From NCBI GenBank assembly GCA_027886175.1, contig JAJNNQ010000013.1:6405501-6469500 (forward strand): a DNA stretch of 64,000 nt. The letters run 5' to 3'. This DNA is from Phylloscopus collybita (Eukaryota; Chordata; Aves; Passeriformes; Phylloscopidae). Every line of letters begins with the position of its first letter. The stretch's first letter is position 1. Shown here one piece after another: positions 13,201 through 25,489 of this stretch. Position numbers and translations under genes: made by a program. Under the pieces are notes generated by a model that was given only the letters and a program-made list of their open reading frames with translations, made no database searches and was not told where the DNA came from.

Positions 13201-13846
13201 TTTTCTCTGAAAATAAATGTCATGCAATATTCCTGAAGCATTTCAAAGATGCAGAAATGAGCACATAAAAATGATTATGCATGCATGGAGAATCCTGTCC
13301 TTAGAAGAGAATTTGAATTCCTAGAGTTTTTCTAGGAAGGTGCAAGCAAGAAGCTGAACATGGACCAGGGAAAGGAACAAATTCATGATTTTTCCTGATG
13401 ATTAAGAGAGGACTTCCAGCACGGGAGGAGAGACTCTGCTCAGATATAGTTTTGTTAACTGAAGTAATGGTATATGATTGATGATGATAATTCTGGTACT
13501 GGTAACTATTTTGCTGCTGGTTTAGCCAGTTGATATTACAGTCTTTGTTGGCATTGCTTGTTTTAATCTACATACTCTGTTGTTCTTATGTTTCTTATCT
13601 TAGGACAGCTAACTTTTCCCTTTCCTGCTCCAGGACTAATTAAACGCTGTTTGATCATAGCCAAGCAATTTACATAAGAAGATGCTCTTCGATACTATGA
13701 TTCTTTTTTCCCTTTGGTGTATTCTCAGAATCATGTTTTGGATGCTAGGGTGATCTGCAGGAAGTCTGAGCTCTCAGTTGTAACACCTTGGTTAAGTTCT
13801 TAATGTCAAATGACACAGAAGTTAATGGTTTTTAAGTAAATCATAC

Positions 13847-14241
13847 AATCACAGAATCCTAGAATGGTTTGGGTTGGAAGGGACCTTGAGGATCATCCAG
13901 TTCCAACTCACCTGCCATGGTGTCTTGGAGTGACTTTGTGATGCTGCATCCCCTATTGTCTGTTCTATGCCCAGGCATGTGTCCTGTACCATTAAGCTCG
14001 AAGAAGAGGGAGCTGGGGGGATTCCTTGTGGCAGTTTGTGTGCAGTGCTCACAGACTGCCCCAGGTTCGCTCTGCTGCGTGGTCTAGCATGGACAGAGGG
14101 AGTCCAGCTTTGTTTTTTTAGCAGGACACTAAACCAGGTTGCTCAGAGCTCCATCCAGCCTGGCCTTGAACACTTCCAGGGGTGGGGAAGCCACAGATTA
14201 TCTGGGCAACCTGTTTGGGTGCCTCACCACCCTCACAGCCC
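13847..14241 (-). mobile_element. CR1 LINE 3' fragment, interrupted by a nested insertion
   Basis: The plus strand starts with the CR1 terminal signature (AATCACAGAATCCTAGAATGG, then GGTTGGAAGGGACCTT) and continues with AACCAGGTTGCTCAGAGC and CCTGGCCTTGAACACTTCC, so the element lies on the minus strand with its 3' end at the low coordinate. The copy is broken between 13920 and 14088 by 167 bases unrelated to CR1. Confidence 0.85.
13921..14087. mobile_element. 167-bp insertion nested inside CR1
   Basis: The sequence between the two CR1 parts is not CR1. CATGG occurs at 13916-13920 and again at 14088-14092, and CR1 sequence resumes from the second CATGG, so it looks like a 5-bp target-site duplication. 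The insert begins TGTCTTGG. A 5-bp duplication and TG start suggest a truncated LTR or a small non-autonomous element; I cannot name it. Confidence 0.45.
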
Positions 14242-16373
14242 CTGTGCTGTCACAAAATTTGCTTTGTGAAGGCTCCTGCAGGACTAATTCAGCTTTTATC
14301 TATAAATCTTCCTCTCGTGTGTTGCAATGACATGCAAGCACGCGAAAACTTTGATTTTTTTTTTAGTCTAACATGACTGGAAGCAGTCCCTGTCTTTGGT
14401 GTAATGCCTAGAGTTCTACTGCCATCCTCCATTTTATCCTGGGAAAATACCTGCTTTAACTTGCAGTGTGAAGCTTTGCTGATCAATATGTTACAAGCAT
14501 AGTAAAGTTCAAGAAATTGCCTCCATTACTATTTGAGATGAGAAATTGATTCAGCTGCATTCTCTTTCTGCTAATTCATCTGTGCTTTACATTCCCATAA
14601 AAGGTATTATGTGCTCCTTATTTTCCAGCAGCGTCATCAATCCTAATGAAGAGAGAAAACTGAAAATTTATATTGTGTATATGGGATAGCTGATCTCTGA
14701 CTTAGCTCTTAATTTGTAAATGTTGCTGTAGGCTTCACTTCTCAGCTTCTCCTTACTGTGCTTTGTTTGTATGCAAAATCTGAGGGCTGGGATGGAAGCA
14801 AAACTGAAGAATATGGCAAAAGAATATAAAGTTAGGTTGCTTTCTAATCTGAACCTCAAAAAATGAGATGGTGATTAAAATTTGATGGAAAGAATTAAAA
14901 TCTCATTTGTAAATTTGATGTACATCTGCAGTGTTTGTTCCCGCATTAATTATATTGCGACTGTTTTCAGTATTTACCAGCCATCAGTTCTCTACATCTG
15001 TCTCTAAAATGTCCAAAGTTCTACTTTTTAACAGTGTTATTATGCATAAGACCTTTGCACATGTCTGATAATTTCTGTAACCCTGCACAGGGGTGGTATT
15101 GTAGCTCTAATGATGAAAGTGATATAGTGGGAAAAGCAGGCAGAACAAATATGAAAAACAGGAAAGGGCTTTCCTGGGTATTTCAGTTGTTGTTTTTCCT
15201 AGCGTCCATCAGCCTGGCCTCTGTAGGAAACTACCAGGAATGGTTTGTCTGCACAACATTTTGGCATTTTTAGGCTTGATAGTAGCATCATTTGTTCAGA
15301 GCAGATGGATATGACAAAGAAAGCAAAACTATATATTGTGACTTTGGTCATGGCTCATGATATAGCAGTTATTTTAAAATTAAATTTAAACATATTGGCA
15401 GGTTCTAATTAGCTGTGTTAAACTGAGGCAAAAAAACCCAACATTTTCCCTCTTGGCTCCACTGATGTTAATCTCAGGTTTTTTTCTGTGTGTCTGAGTA
15501 TTTTTTCTTACAAACAAATGGTACTCAATTTTTAGTCAACTATAAGATTCATTATGCCTCTTAGAAACCTAGAGGTGTTTAAATAGCAATGTGAAAACCA
15601 GATAAAGCATTAAGTAGATGTGACTTTATTAAAACCTTATTTCAACAAAGATTCGTGGATTTGCTTAAAGAAGTTGTGAGCAGACAGGATGCAGGTGGAT
15701 GATGAATGGTTTGTGTTTGGGAATATGTAGCATTCAGTTTGTTGCAAGACATGGGTGCACACAGGTTTTAGTTATTGGGGCTCAACACGATAACATAATC
15801 AAAAACTCACTTAAATCCAAGAAAATCCATGCAATGCTACCATCAGCTGAGGTGTTCTGTTAAAGAAAGACATTTTAGGCAGGTCAGGCTTTGTAAGGAG
15901 ATCCGCTCTCTCTCAGGGTGCATGCTTTGATAGGTTGATGTCTGGAGTGTGCTCTGCTGTTTTCTGTGGGCTTGGGGGGAAGATGAAGGGGGAAGCAGAG
16001 ACTGGTGCTTGACAGGACAAGGGAGTTGCTTGGGTTCTTCTCCCCTACTTTGCTGGAGAGCTAAGGGAGGGCAGTTGTTCTGAGCAAGGGTCTGCTGGAC
16101 TTGGGGGGGTGGCTTCTTGCTGTATGTGGCAGCATCACAGTGCTTGGGACCCATTATCAGAGATTTGAAAAAAATAATTTTAACAAGAGAACGTAGCATG
16201 ACAGTGGGAGGAAGTAAATGTTGGTTGCTATCACTGAGGTTATCTGTGATCATTTCTACATTTTCTTCTTAAGTCTGGAATGACTTTCCAAAACCCAGCA
16301 GGGCTCAATGCAGATGAAGCATTTCCGCTGCTATCAGTGAGCTGTGAATTGCACCCCAAGTTTCCAGGGCTGT
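14242..16373. other. Non-coding region, no gene seen
   Basis: AT-rich intron-like sequence without recognisable exons. The longest minus-strand open frame (15843-16253, 136 codons) lies in a G-rich stretch and shows no family signature. Confidence 0.45.
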
Positions 16374-16945
16374 TTCACAGAATCATGGAATACCAGGTTG
16401 AAGGGCACCTTAAGGACCATCTGGTCCAGTCTAGAAGACTTTCCATCGTTTTTTTTTGCTCCATAAGGTTCTTGTTAGCCCACTCTTCCAGCCTATTCAG
16501 GTTTTCCTGCACAGGGTGGCTTTTCCTTGTGAAGTGTCTGCTGTCCCGTTTAGTTTGGTGTCATTGGTAAACTTTATCAGGGTACATTTGACTGTCTCCC
16601 AGACCACTCATGAGTTAAACAGCAGTGGGCTCAGCGCTGGGGGACCGCACTTGTGTCACTTTGCCCTTGGTGAATCCATGCTGGCTTTTCCCAATGACGT
16701 GCTTCATCTGATAACCCCCTGCAGGATTTGTTCTGTAACTTTCCCCAGGGACTGAAGTATGGCTGATTTCTATAATTTCTCAGGTCCCTCTTTAAGCTCT
16801 TCCTGTGGATGGGGTGGCATTAGCTGCCTTCCAGTCTTTTGGGATGTCTGCCAATCCCCTTGACTTCTCAAAGGTCACACAGAGTGGCTTCGCAGTGATT
16901 TCAGCCAACCTTCTTAACCACCCTCAGGTGCTGAGGGCCTTCCCT
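16374..16945 (-). mobile_element. CR1 LINE fragment including the end of the reverse transcriptase
   Basis: The plus strand opens with TTCACAGAATCATGGAATACC and AAGGGCACCTTAAGGACC (CR1 3' end), then runs into the antisense of CR1 ORF2, including a piece around 16549-16580 resembling the CR1 stretch that reads GGTGTCATTGGTAAACTTTA. Stops and indels break all frames, so it is an inactive copy. Confidence 0.8.
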
Positions 16946-19900
16946 CAAAGCCATCCAGGCAGCAGCACTGACAAAAACAAATATGTTGTTTTCATTTAGG
17001 TAATTTAAGATGCCGTGTTTAGATACCTCTTCTGCACTGGGTGACAGCCTGATTGTATCTCCCACATCTTTGACTTTCATTAATCCCTCCCTTCCTGGTT
17101 GCTATACCTGCACTTGTTTGTGTGATACTTGTCATGAAGGTTGCAAGTTAATCTCCACTTAGGGAGAGCATTCACCCTGTCTCTGGGTTCTGCCAAAGCA
17201 GCGTGAGGTGCTGTGAAATCTTTATGGTCTCTGCAACAGAGGCAAGATGTTGTTTTATTTATTGCATCAGCATAAGCCATTCCTCATTTTGCAGTAGATG
17301 CCAAGATGAGTAAGAAGGAAAGATTCACTTACTTATATTTTGGTCTGTAATTTGAAGGTCTGTGGATGTATCAATCCCAGAGATTTGACAACGAAGCAGT
17401 CTCTCACAATCAATAAGGGAAAGGGGTTCTTGGTTGTTCTTTAAAGGAGTTGGAGTGCTGATAGTTGCCCTCTGCCATAGCAACTTAAAAAAAAAGAGTA
17501 ACTCGGAAATACTGTATTGAATAAAAGTTAGTTTTTTGTTGAGTTGCAATAGGAAGCTCATTGTCACAAGTCTGCTCATGCTTTGGGGCAAGCTGGTGCT
17601 GGGAGATAGACACGTGGAGAAAATCTAATTTCCATTCTTTTTCTCTGTTTAGATACGTCACTTTGAGATCACAGAATGAAAGCAGCATGAAATGCAAAGA
17701 CAGCACAAGAAGATACAAAAAGCTCACAAATCCTCAAAAATCAGGTAATGTCAGTGCATCATATGTCCAGTTTTTGAAGGTTGTCTTGTTTAATAAGGTT
17801 TAGTGCTTTTTGACTGTTTTTCAAAAATTGGGCTTCTGAGTTCCTTTGAGTTTATTGATGGACTTCTCAAATTTCGTTAGTTGTGTATTGGCTGTGTATC
17901 TAATACAATATTACTTTGTGTTCCACAATATGTATGACACAGGAAATATACACACATTCATATCTTAAAGGACTACTTTGGCTATATTGTCTCATAGAAG
18001 CAAAGGATATTAACTTCTGAAAAAAAGAAGCAGCAAACATGGTGGTCACATTTTTTTAGCCATTGGATTTAATTTGGTTCCATTGATAGGCACCAACATG
18101 GTTTATTGTAGGGGCATGGACTTTACACAGGGTCCTGCAGCTGCATTTTCCAAAACTCTCTCCTTTGGGGGAGACACCAGGCTCAAAATAGCTGTTCCCT
18201 CCCCCCTGAAAGCTTAGCCATAAGCTATTTTCCACATACTACTACTTGTGCTTGGTTTTTTTGATTGTTTATCTGTCTCAGGATGTTTCCTCCTTGCCTG
18301 TTTTTGCAAATCCTAGCATATGTTCTTTGACTGTTTCGGAGCGTTTCCAGTTACAGAAAAAGGCAATTGCATTGCAGTCTGCAGAGTGTAAACACCACAG
18401 AGTTCAGGAAGAAACTGCTTAAGTGCATTACAAGGGTGCTCACCTTAAACTAAACTTGGAGGCTTATCATGGCTGTGGTCACAGCAATAGCTGATGGATT
18501 AATGTTTGAAAATTTCCCCCTGTCCCCCAAATCAACAGCAGTGACCAGAAGTTGTAATGTGGCCAGCCACATACAGTAACTGAATGAGGTCTGACCTCTC
18601 TGTCCTAAGTTCTTTTCATGTTTGCAGAACCAGGATCTTGCTGGGGAATAGCAAGTGGCTCAGTTCAGTAATAGAAGTAAACTAAAACATGAAGCTGAAG
18701 AAAATTTTGATGATAGGATGTGTTTATTTTCCAGGAAGTGTTTGAGAGTACTGCCCTTGATGTAGGACTTGGCAGAAGGGATGACAATTTGTCTCAACTA
18801 AGTAGTCAGTAAACCCAGGTTGGCTGAAGAGATTTCAAATCAAGTTTCACTTGATCTAATATACAGTAAAGTATCAGCAAATATTAAAAAGATAAAACTA
18901 CTGCGTTTATCACAGGTGATCAGTCCCTTTAGTTAGTGCTGTCTTTGGTAGCTTTTTAGTCACTTAGTCATGGAATATTCAAGTGCCCTTCCAGTCAAGG
19001 TTTGTATTTTATTTTTATTCCTAATCAGTATTGTGAGGAGATCAGATCATTTTACGTTTGCCATTTTTATGAAGTTATGATACCTGCTTCTGTTGCAGTT
19101 CTCTAAACCCTTCAGAGTACCTTGAAACTGTAATACCAATTCACCAACAGCAAAATAATCAGATTTGTTGAAGCAACCTTCTTTGTTTCTTTGGGAAATT
19201 GTATCTTCCTTTCATGAAATTGTATCTTCCTTAAACTAAATTCAATTAATGGCTTGATTTAAAAATCAACCTCCTCTTCTTGAATAACCAGAATTCTGCT
19301 AGTTTGGGGAAAAACAAACTTTTCATTAAAATACCATTGCCTCAGAATGCATTTTTAGGCAGATCAAAACAAGAGGAAGATGTTTCTGATTGTTTGTCTT
19401 CCTCCTTTCTTCTCCCCCTTTTCTAGAGACTTTCCTGAGATAATCAACTGTTATTTTTCCTGTTGGGTTTGATGGATTTGGTGTTTGGTTTTTTGATGGT
19501 GTTTTTTTGTTTGGTTGGGGTGTTGTTTTCTTTTTGCTGTCTTTTTTTTAAACTTCATTAAAGTAGAGAAATTGCTCAGTTCCTCTCCCAGTGCCATCGT
19601 TGTTCTCCCCTCCCCCAAGCCCAATGTGTTTTTTATTAAACTGAATTAGGACATTCTAGTCTCTCTTAAGAGTGGAAATGGGAACAGCTTAAATGAGCAG
19701 CTAGATGAGACTCAGCAGCCTTTCCAACTGCACTGCAGAAGCTTAGCTGCAAAGGGAATGATAATTTTTGAAGGATTTGTGCAACTGTTGAAGAACTACC
19801 AGCATTAATATTAATAAAAAGCAGCTAATCTGTTTTTCCTTTTCCATTTTAAGAGTATATAGCTTTCTTACTATGCTTGCTATAAAAATCGGTCTACTAA

Positions 19901-22012
19901 ATATTTTGCTTCCTTTCAATCCTCTTCCCTTTTGTAATTCCTCTATTTGCATACTTTCTCATATACTGAAGTGGGTTTTTTGTTGTTGGTTTTGCCTAAA
20001 AACGTCAACCTCTGGGTTTGAATGCAGATACGGGCGTGGGTTTGAGATCTCTGCCATTCAAATCCAGCCAAAACTGAAGTGCAGCAAGAACCATAGGAGC
20101 AATTGTATCCAGGATTGGGATGAAAAGGTTTTCATTGCTAAAAGCATTTGTCCTTGAGGTATCTGTAGAAAATTTTTGGTCCTTGAAATCCATATTGCTA
20201 CTTCAGTGTTTATTCTAACCAGAATAGCCATGAGCGTGGTATCTTCTGACCCTTACTTTCAGTCTCTGCCTCTATTGCTATATCAGATGTCTTCAGGATT
20301 TCTATAGATACTTAAAAAAAAAAAAAAAGTAGGTCTTTGAGTTATCATCTCAGCTCTCTGTCCCTTTTTCTCTCTGCTGGCTCACCCAACCACCTTGCCT
20401 GGCATTGGAAATTATTCATTCTCTTTGAGTACTGTGCTGATTTTTTTACAGGCTTATATTCTTTGCCAAGAAAAAAAATATAAATGAGCAGGGGCTTGAA
20501 CTCTGGCTGCATGAAAAGTTATGAGGGCAAACCTGATATCTAAACAGCGCACAAGAGCACAGGGGTCTCTGAAATACTCTCTTACTCTCCTAATTCTGTG
20601 CTTCTCAGCCTCCCAGTGTTACTCTGGTCTGAAGATGTAGGGACAGTGCCAGCTTTGCACCTGAGAGCTGTGTGTGTGCAGTGCAGGTGGGTCTGCCCTT
20701 GGGTAGCACTCCCTTACATTTCACAGCTGCTCCTCTGGGTGGGGTGACAGTGGTGTGGTGGCCAGCTGAAAACCCTGCCTGGCTGTGCCCAGCTTAAAGG
20801 CTGGGTTATGGTCAGCCTGTGGCTGGGCTGCTGGTAGCACTGGGGTTAGCAGAATGCAGGCTGTCAGGGAAGGAACTGCTGTTTATTCCTGTGTCTATCC
20901 TAAAGGAAATCAGAGAGCAAGATGATGTGAATGATGGCTGTCTTGGTTTAGGAATAGCTTGGCAGGAGATCTGACAGTTCTGAATAACAAAACAGGTCAA
21001 TAAAAACATCCCCATAAAAAAGGCTAAAGAATGAATAAGAGAAACGCTGGTTTGTTTCTGTGGAAGCTAAGTAGGGGAAAAATTTTAAATGAAAGAAGGG
21101 AAGGGAGAACTTGATTTTGGATTTCATATTACCTGAAGTTAAGAATGAAGCTTATATTCCAGTGGCAAAAAGGCAGTCACTCAAGAGAGCCCTGTCAGCC
21201 TGTGTGACTGGGGGGTGGCAATGCACGATTAAAACTTGAGAACACCCATCAATGACACATTTCTAAGCAGGCCTTAAGTGTTATAAAACACAGTTCAGGC
21301 TGCTAAGGGTGGTGGTTAACTTTGCTTTAACAGATATTTCACCGTCCCAGAGGGAGGGAGTGACATGAAGAGGGGTGGTGCCCAGCCAGTGATGGTTGCT
21401 TGTGAGTAGCTGATGCTGTCGCTTGTGAGTGGCTGCAGATACTCTGTCCTGCAAAAGCTGGTTGAACATGGAGGGATGTTATCCAGTCTTCTTTTTGTCA
21501 GGCTAGCTAGTAATTAATCTATAAAAGCATGTAGATTTTTAGCTTAAAGCGACAGATGAGAAACTTGAAATAAATTGGACAAACTGTAGGATCCAGTTCC
21601 CTTTTGATACACATCCATGCAGCCTACTGAGATGGGTTAGATCAGTGCTGTAATAACTTTTCAGCCTTTTAGTGAGTCTGCTTCCTTCAGCATTTGCTCT
21701 TGTACAGTCTTTTGTCATCCCTCTCCATTAACTCAGTTCTGAAACTGGCTCTGGCTGACATTCAGCCCTGGTTTTACAGCACACACCCAGCCCAACTTTT
21801 ATGCATGGACTTACTTGTAGTGGATGTCTCGTTCTGAAATTCATGTGAATTCTGGCAGTTCAATTGTGTGACTGTCATTTGATCTGTAATTTTACTCAAG
21901 TTGAAAAATTCTGTGGGTTTTGGCTTCTGTGGTGTGTGATGGAGCCAGAAGTGTTTATTTTATATAGCCATCATCTTCTTGGTATTTCACTGCCTGTTGT
22001 CTTCTCTAAGTT
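16946..22012. other. Non-coding region with one candidate leader exon
   Basis: No recognisable coding sequence. Contains the candidate non-coding exon at 17653-17744, T/G-rich tracts near 19485-19560 and an A run near 20313-20328. A short imperfect tandem repeat of the unit GCTTGTGAGT is seen around 21398-21430. Confidence 0.45.
17653..17744 (+). other. TRERF1: Candidate non-coding 5' leader exon of TRERF1
   Basis: A 92-base stretch is bounded by a strong acceptor (pyrimidine run TTCTTTTTCTCTGTTTAG ending at 17652) and a good donor (TCAG followed by GTAATG at 17745). It contains an in-frame ATG but no long open frame, which fits an untranslated exon. TRERF1 in mammals has upstream untranslated exons, so this is a natural candidate. 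The assignment rests on splice signals and position only. Confidence 0.4.
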
Positions 22013-22500
22013 TATAGAATAGCCTGGGTTGGAAGAGATCTTAAAGGCCATCTAGTTTAAACACCTCTGCTGTCAGCAGGGATACCTTCCACTAGACCAG
22101 GCTGCTCAGAATGCCATCCAACTGGGCTTTATATACTTCTGGGGATGGGACATCCAAAACTTCTCTGGACAATTTGTTCCAGTGCCTCATTACCTTCACA
22201 GTAAAGAATTTCTTCCTAAAATACAATCTACCCTCTCAGTTTGAAGCCATTCCCTCAAGTTCTGTCACTACAAACTCTTGTAACAAAAGTCCCTCTCCAT
22301 CATTCTCATAGGCTCCCTTCACGTGCTGGAAGGCCACAGTTAGATCACTGCAAAGCCTTCTCTTCTCCAGGCTGAACAATCCCAGTTCTCTCAGCCTTTC
22401 CTCACAGGAGAGGTGCTCCATCCCTTTAATCACCTCGGTTGCAGTCCAACAGGTCCATGTCCTTCCTTTGCCAGGAACCCCACAGCTGCTTCTGGCTCTA
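22013..22500 (-). mobile_element. CR1 LINE 3' fragment
   Basis: The plus strand carries the antisense CR1 3' region in order: TATAGAATAGCCTGGGTTGG, CCTTCCACTAGACCAGGCTG, GTAAAGAATTTCTTCCT, CCTTCTCTTCTCCAGGCTGA and CACAGGAGAGGTGCTCCATC. About 490 bases with many substitutions; inactive. Confidence 0.9.
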
Positions 22501-25489
22501 TGGTGATACAGTTTACAAAGGAGAAAAATTGGATCACCTTTATTAAAGACTGATATTTTCTTCCACTTCAAGTTTACCAGAATTAAGTTATGGCATGCTT
22601 CCAGGAGAGACTATTTGTATTGCTTTTCAGTTACTTGTGTTTGAAGAGAGAGACAGCTGGAGTGTGTAAAGGCATTTCAGCCAGCTTGGCAGGCCCCTGG
22701 CTTTCAGTCTGGAGAATGGAGCTGTGCAAGTTGCAGGGGACCTTGTCGAAATGATGAGAAAAGAGTTTTGGAGCAAACCCTTGTCTCTGCTGAAATCAAT
22801 TGAACTACCATTAGCATGGGTCCAGATTTCATCCATAAACTTAAGTAGGTTATTTCTCTTTCTAGGCAGCCTACAGAAATGTTTCTGTCTGTTGGCATTT
22901 GTTTTCATGTTTCTTTGTAATGATTGCATAATTGGGATGTATCTGTAATGTCAGAAATCTAATAGGTTAAGTAGCATAAATGACTGTTAGGAAGAGAGGA
23001 AACACAGAACTGCAGAACCGTTGTTGCTTTAAACTCCTACCAGTTTAGTTGTTCAGTTTAACCATTTAGTAGTCAGAGCTACTGTTGTGATAAATGGCAG
23101 TGATGGGTTTTCAGGCACTAGTGCTAAACACAAAGGAGTAAAAGCAACCTTTTTTTTTCCTTTCTCTTAAATGGAAATCATTCAGTATGTTGCTGATGGC
23201 TTCTCAGTTGGCCAGAGACTAACTTTGGTGCCCCCGAGCCTTAATGATGTTGTGATAGACTCTGGTTTTAATCTGACAAGAAATGTATGCTGTTAGCATT
23301 TTGCTAAATCTGATAGCAAATGCTGTGTATACAGCATCATTTAAGCCTTTAGTTCAAGTACTAAAAAAACATTTGGTATCTAAGGGACTGGTTGATTACT
23401 GATTATGCTTTTATCAATGTGCATATCTGGGTTTTTTCCTATTACCTGAAGGTAGAATAACAATGCTTTTTAAACATTTGCATTTTTTCCCCTCCAGATC
23501 AGTGATGCCTTTGAAAGGAATGTTTTCATCTTTCTTTTATTTTTATTTTTGGGGAGGGGAGATGGGTGTTTGAAAACAATGCAAGTTTTTTCAAATGTGA
23601 TTCTCATAGTGACTAAACTTTCCAGTCCTTTTGTGACTTGATTCGTATTTTAGTGTAATATCCCATTATAATTTTTTTCAGCTTCTTACAGATGTTTCTG
23701 TATGACTCTGATGATAACTCTGTAATCTACCTGACAGCAGCATGTCCCACCTCTCAAACCAGAGCTGAGTTGAGGATGCTAGAGCTGCTGGAGAGGAAAT
23801 GTTAATGAACCATTTTTCTTCTTTTTTTTTTTTTTTAAATCTGAGAGAGGGGAAGAAAGGTGTCTGTGCTAATGCCACAGATACAAAACCTCTTGGCTGC
23901 TTTCCAGTGTCCTGAGACCTGTGACAGATAACCCCCCAGTGAAAGGGTGCAGTAAGGGGAATTTGGCACATGCCCAAGGGACAGCACTTTTTCTGACGAT
24001 TACAACACTAGCTGTGGCTGCTGGTACAATCTACAGCATCTGCCACCATGGTGCTCCTGCTTGTAGGAAGAGAAAGGGTCAGGGGCCTGGTTGCCCCTTG
24101 ATACATTTTTGTAATGAAATCAGGTTGTTTGCTACCTTAAGTCTCTTACTGTCCTTACTCCTGAAATTCTTGTGGTCTTTTAATTGTTTCCTGGAGACAT
24201 TTGTTCTCCCTCACTGGTTTGTATTGTTTCTTGTCCTTTGACTAATACTTGTCACTTCAGACTTTAAAAAGAAGGGCCAGACTCAAGGAACTTGGTGTAA
24301 ATTACAGCTCTGTTAATAGGTGAAATGGGACATAGCTCCTATGCAAAAGGTGTACCTATAGATCCAGTAGTACTGTTTTTATGAGAAGATACATTCTGAG
24401 CATCTTGACTGAACTTCCTTGACTTGGCAAGCATAAAAGGAGATACACGTTCCCTCACTTCCTCTAAATGTTGATGGCCTTTCAGTGTGAAACACCACAC
24501 AGTGTTTATTTTTATGCCCTTTTAATGTTTTTTGGAGGGTTTGTTTAGTTTCCCTTCATAATTTTTAATAGGAAGTCTTTGAAGTTGGGTCGTGGATGAA
24601 AAATCCTGTTGGCAGCCTGACTATTCATTGTTGACTCCTATCTTCTTTAATTGTTCATCTATAAAAATCTGAAAGGGAATGTGTTCAGAGAAACTGTGAA
24701 GCAATGTATATTTCTGGAAAGGGGAAATAAACTTGCAATTATTCTCAGCTATTATTTGTCACGTGAAGATGTTACATACTAATGGTTGCAGATGGTTTAC
24801 ACAAAAACTATACACACTGCAAACCCTCTTCATTGGGAGCTATGGTTTTCTGTTATACATTATGCTAGAATGGAAAAGGTTTTTTTCTGCCTGCAGCTAT
24901 GTATTACTCTTATTCACTGTTGCTAGCACAAACTCTCTTTAAAATGCATCCGGCAATGGTTAAAATTTTCTCCGTCGGTGACTTCACATTTATCCACGTA
25001 GACGGAGGATTCTTCTAAGGTTAAAAAGGTAAGGACGTCAGTGTGCAGGAGTCCTTGGTGGAGAGCACTGCATTTAGAAAATCAGATGTGAAGGAGGCAG
25101 TTAAGGTTTTGGCTTAATATTTCTGTGTTCTTGTTCAAGTTTAAAATGTATTTATGAGTGCATAAGCATATTGTACCTCTGTGCATATGTGTGACTCTAG
25201 ACACAGTGATTGCTTCATTTTGTGCAGTAGTAAAACAATCCTATCATGTGCTTATGTATTTTTTATTCTTCAAAAACAGTAAAGACATCTGTAAAATGTT
25301 ATTTGAATTACAGTTTATACAGTAAAGATTATAAAAGGCTGCAGTATAAATTTGCCTGTTAAAATCAAGCAACACAAAGAAGGAAGGGTGAGAAGGTGGA
25401 ACAGAAGCTGCAGTTCAGCATTCCTGATGTAAAGCGACTGGTCAGAAAAGATTGCAGTTGACTGGTTTGGTCTTAGCAGACGTACTCCA
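22501..25489. other. Non-coding region, no gene seen
   Basis: AT-rich intron-like sequence. A T run lies near 23822-23838. A CpG-containing stem-loop at 24970-25007 is the only local feature of note. Confidence 0.45.

Larger units (their letters stand above)
6673..13846. other. Non-coding region with simple repeats and possible conserved blocks
   Basis: No recognisable coding exon is present. It contains an A/C-rich low-complexity tract (about 10118-10230) and the second copy of a dispersed repeat at 8235-8286. The AT-rich stretches at about 8500-8640, 11320-11640 and 11850-12100 carry TAATTA and CAATTA core motifs and look less degraded than their surroundings, as conserved non-coding elements often do. 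That last point is an impression only. Confidence 0.4.
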
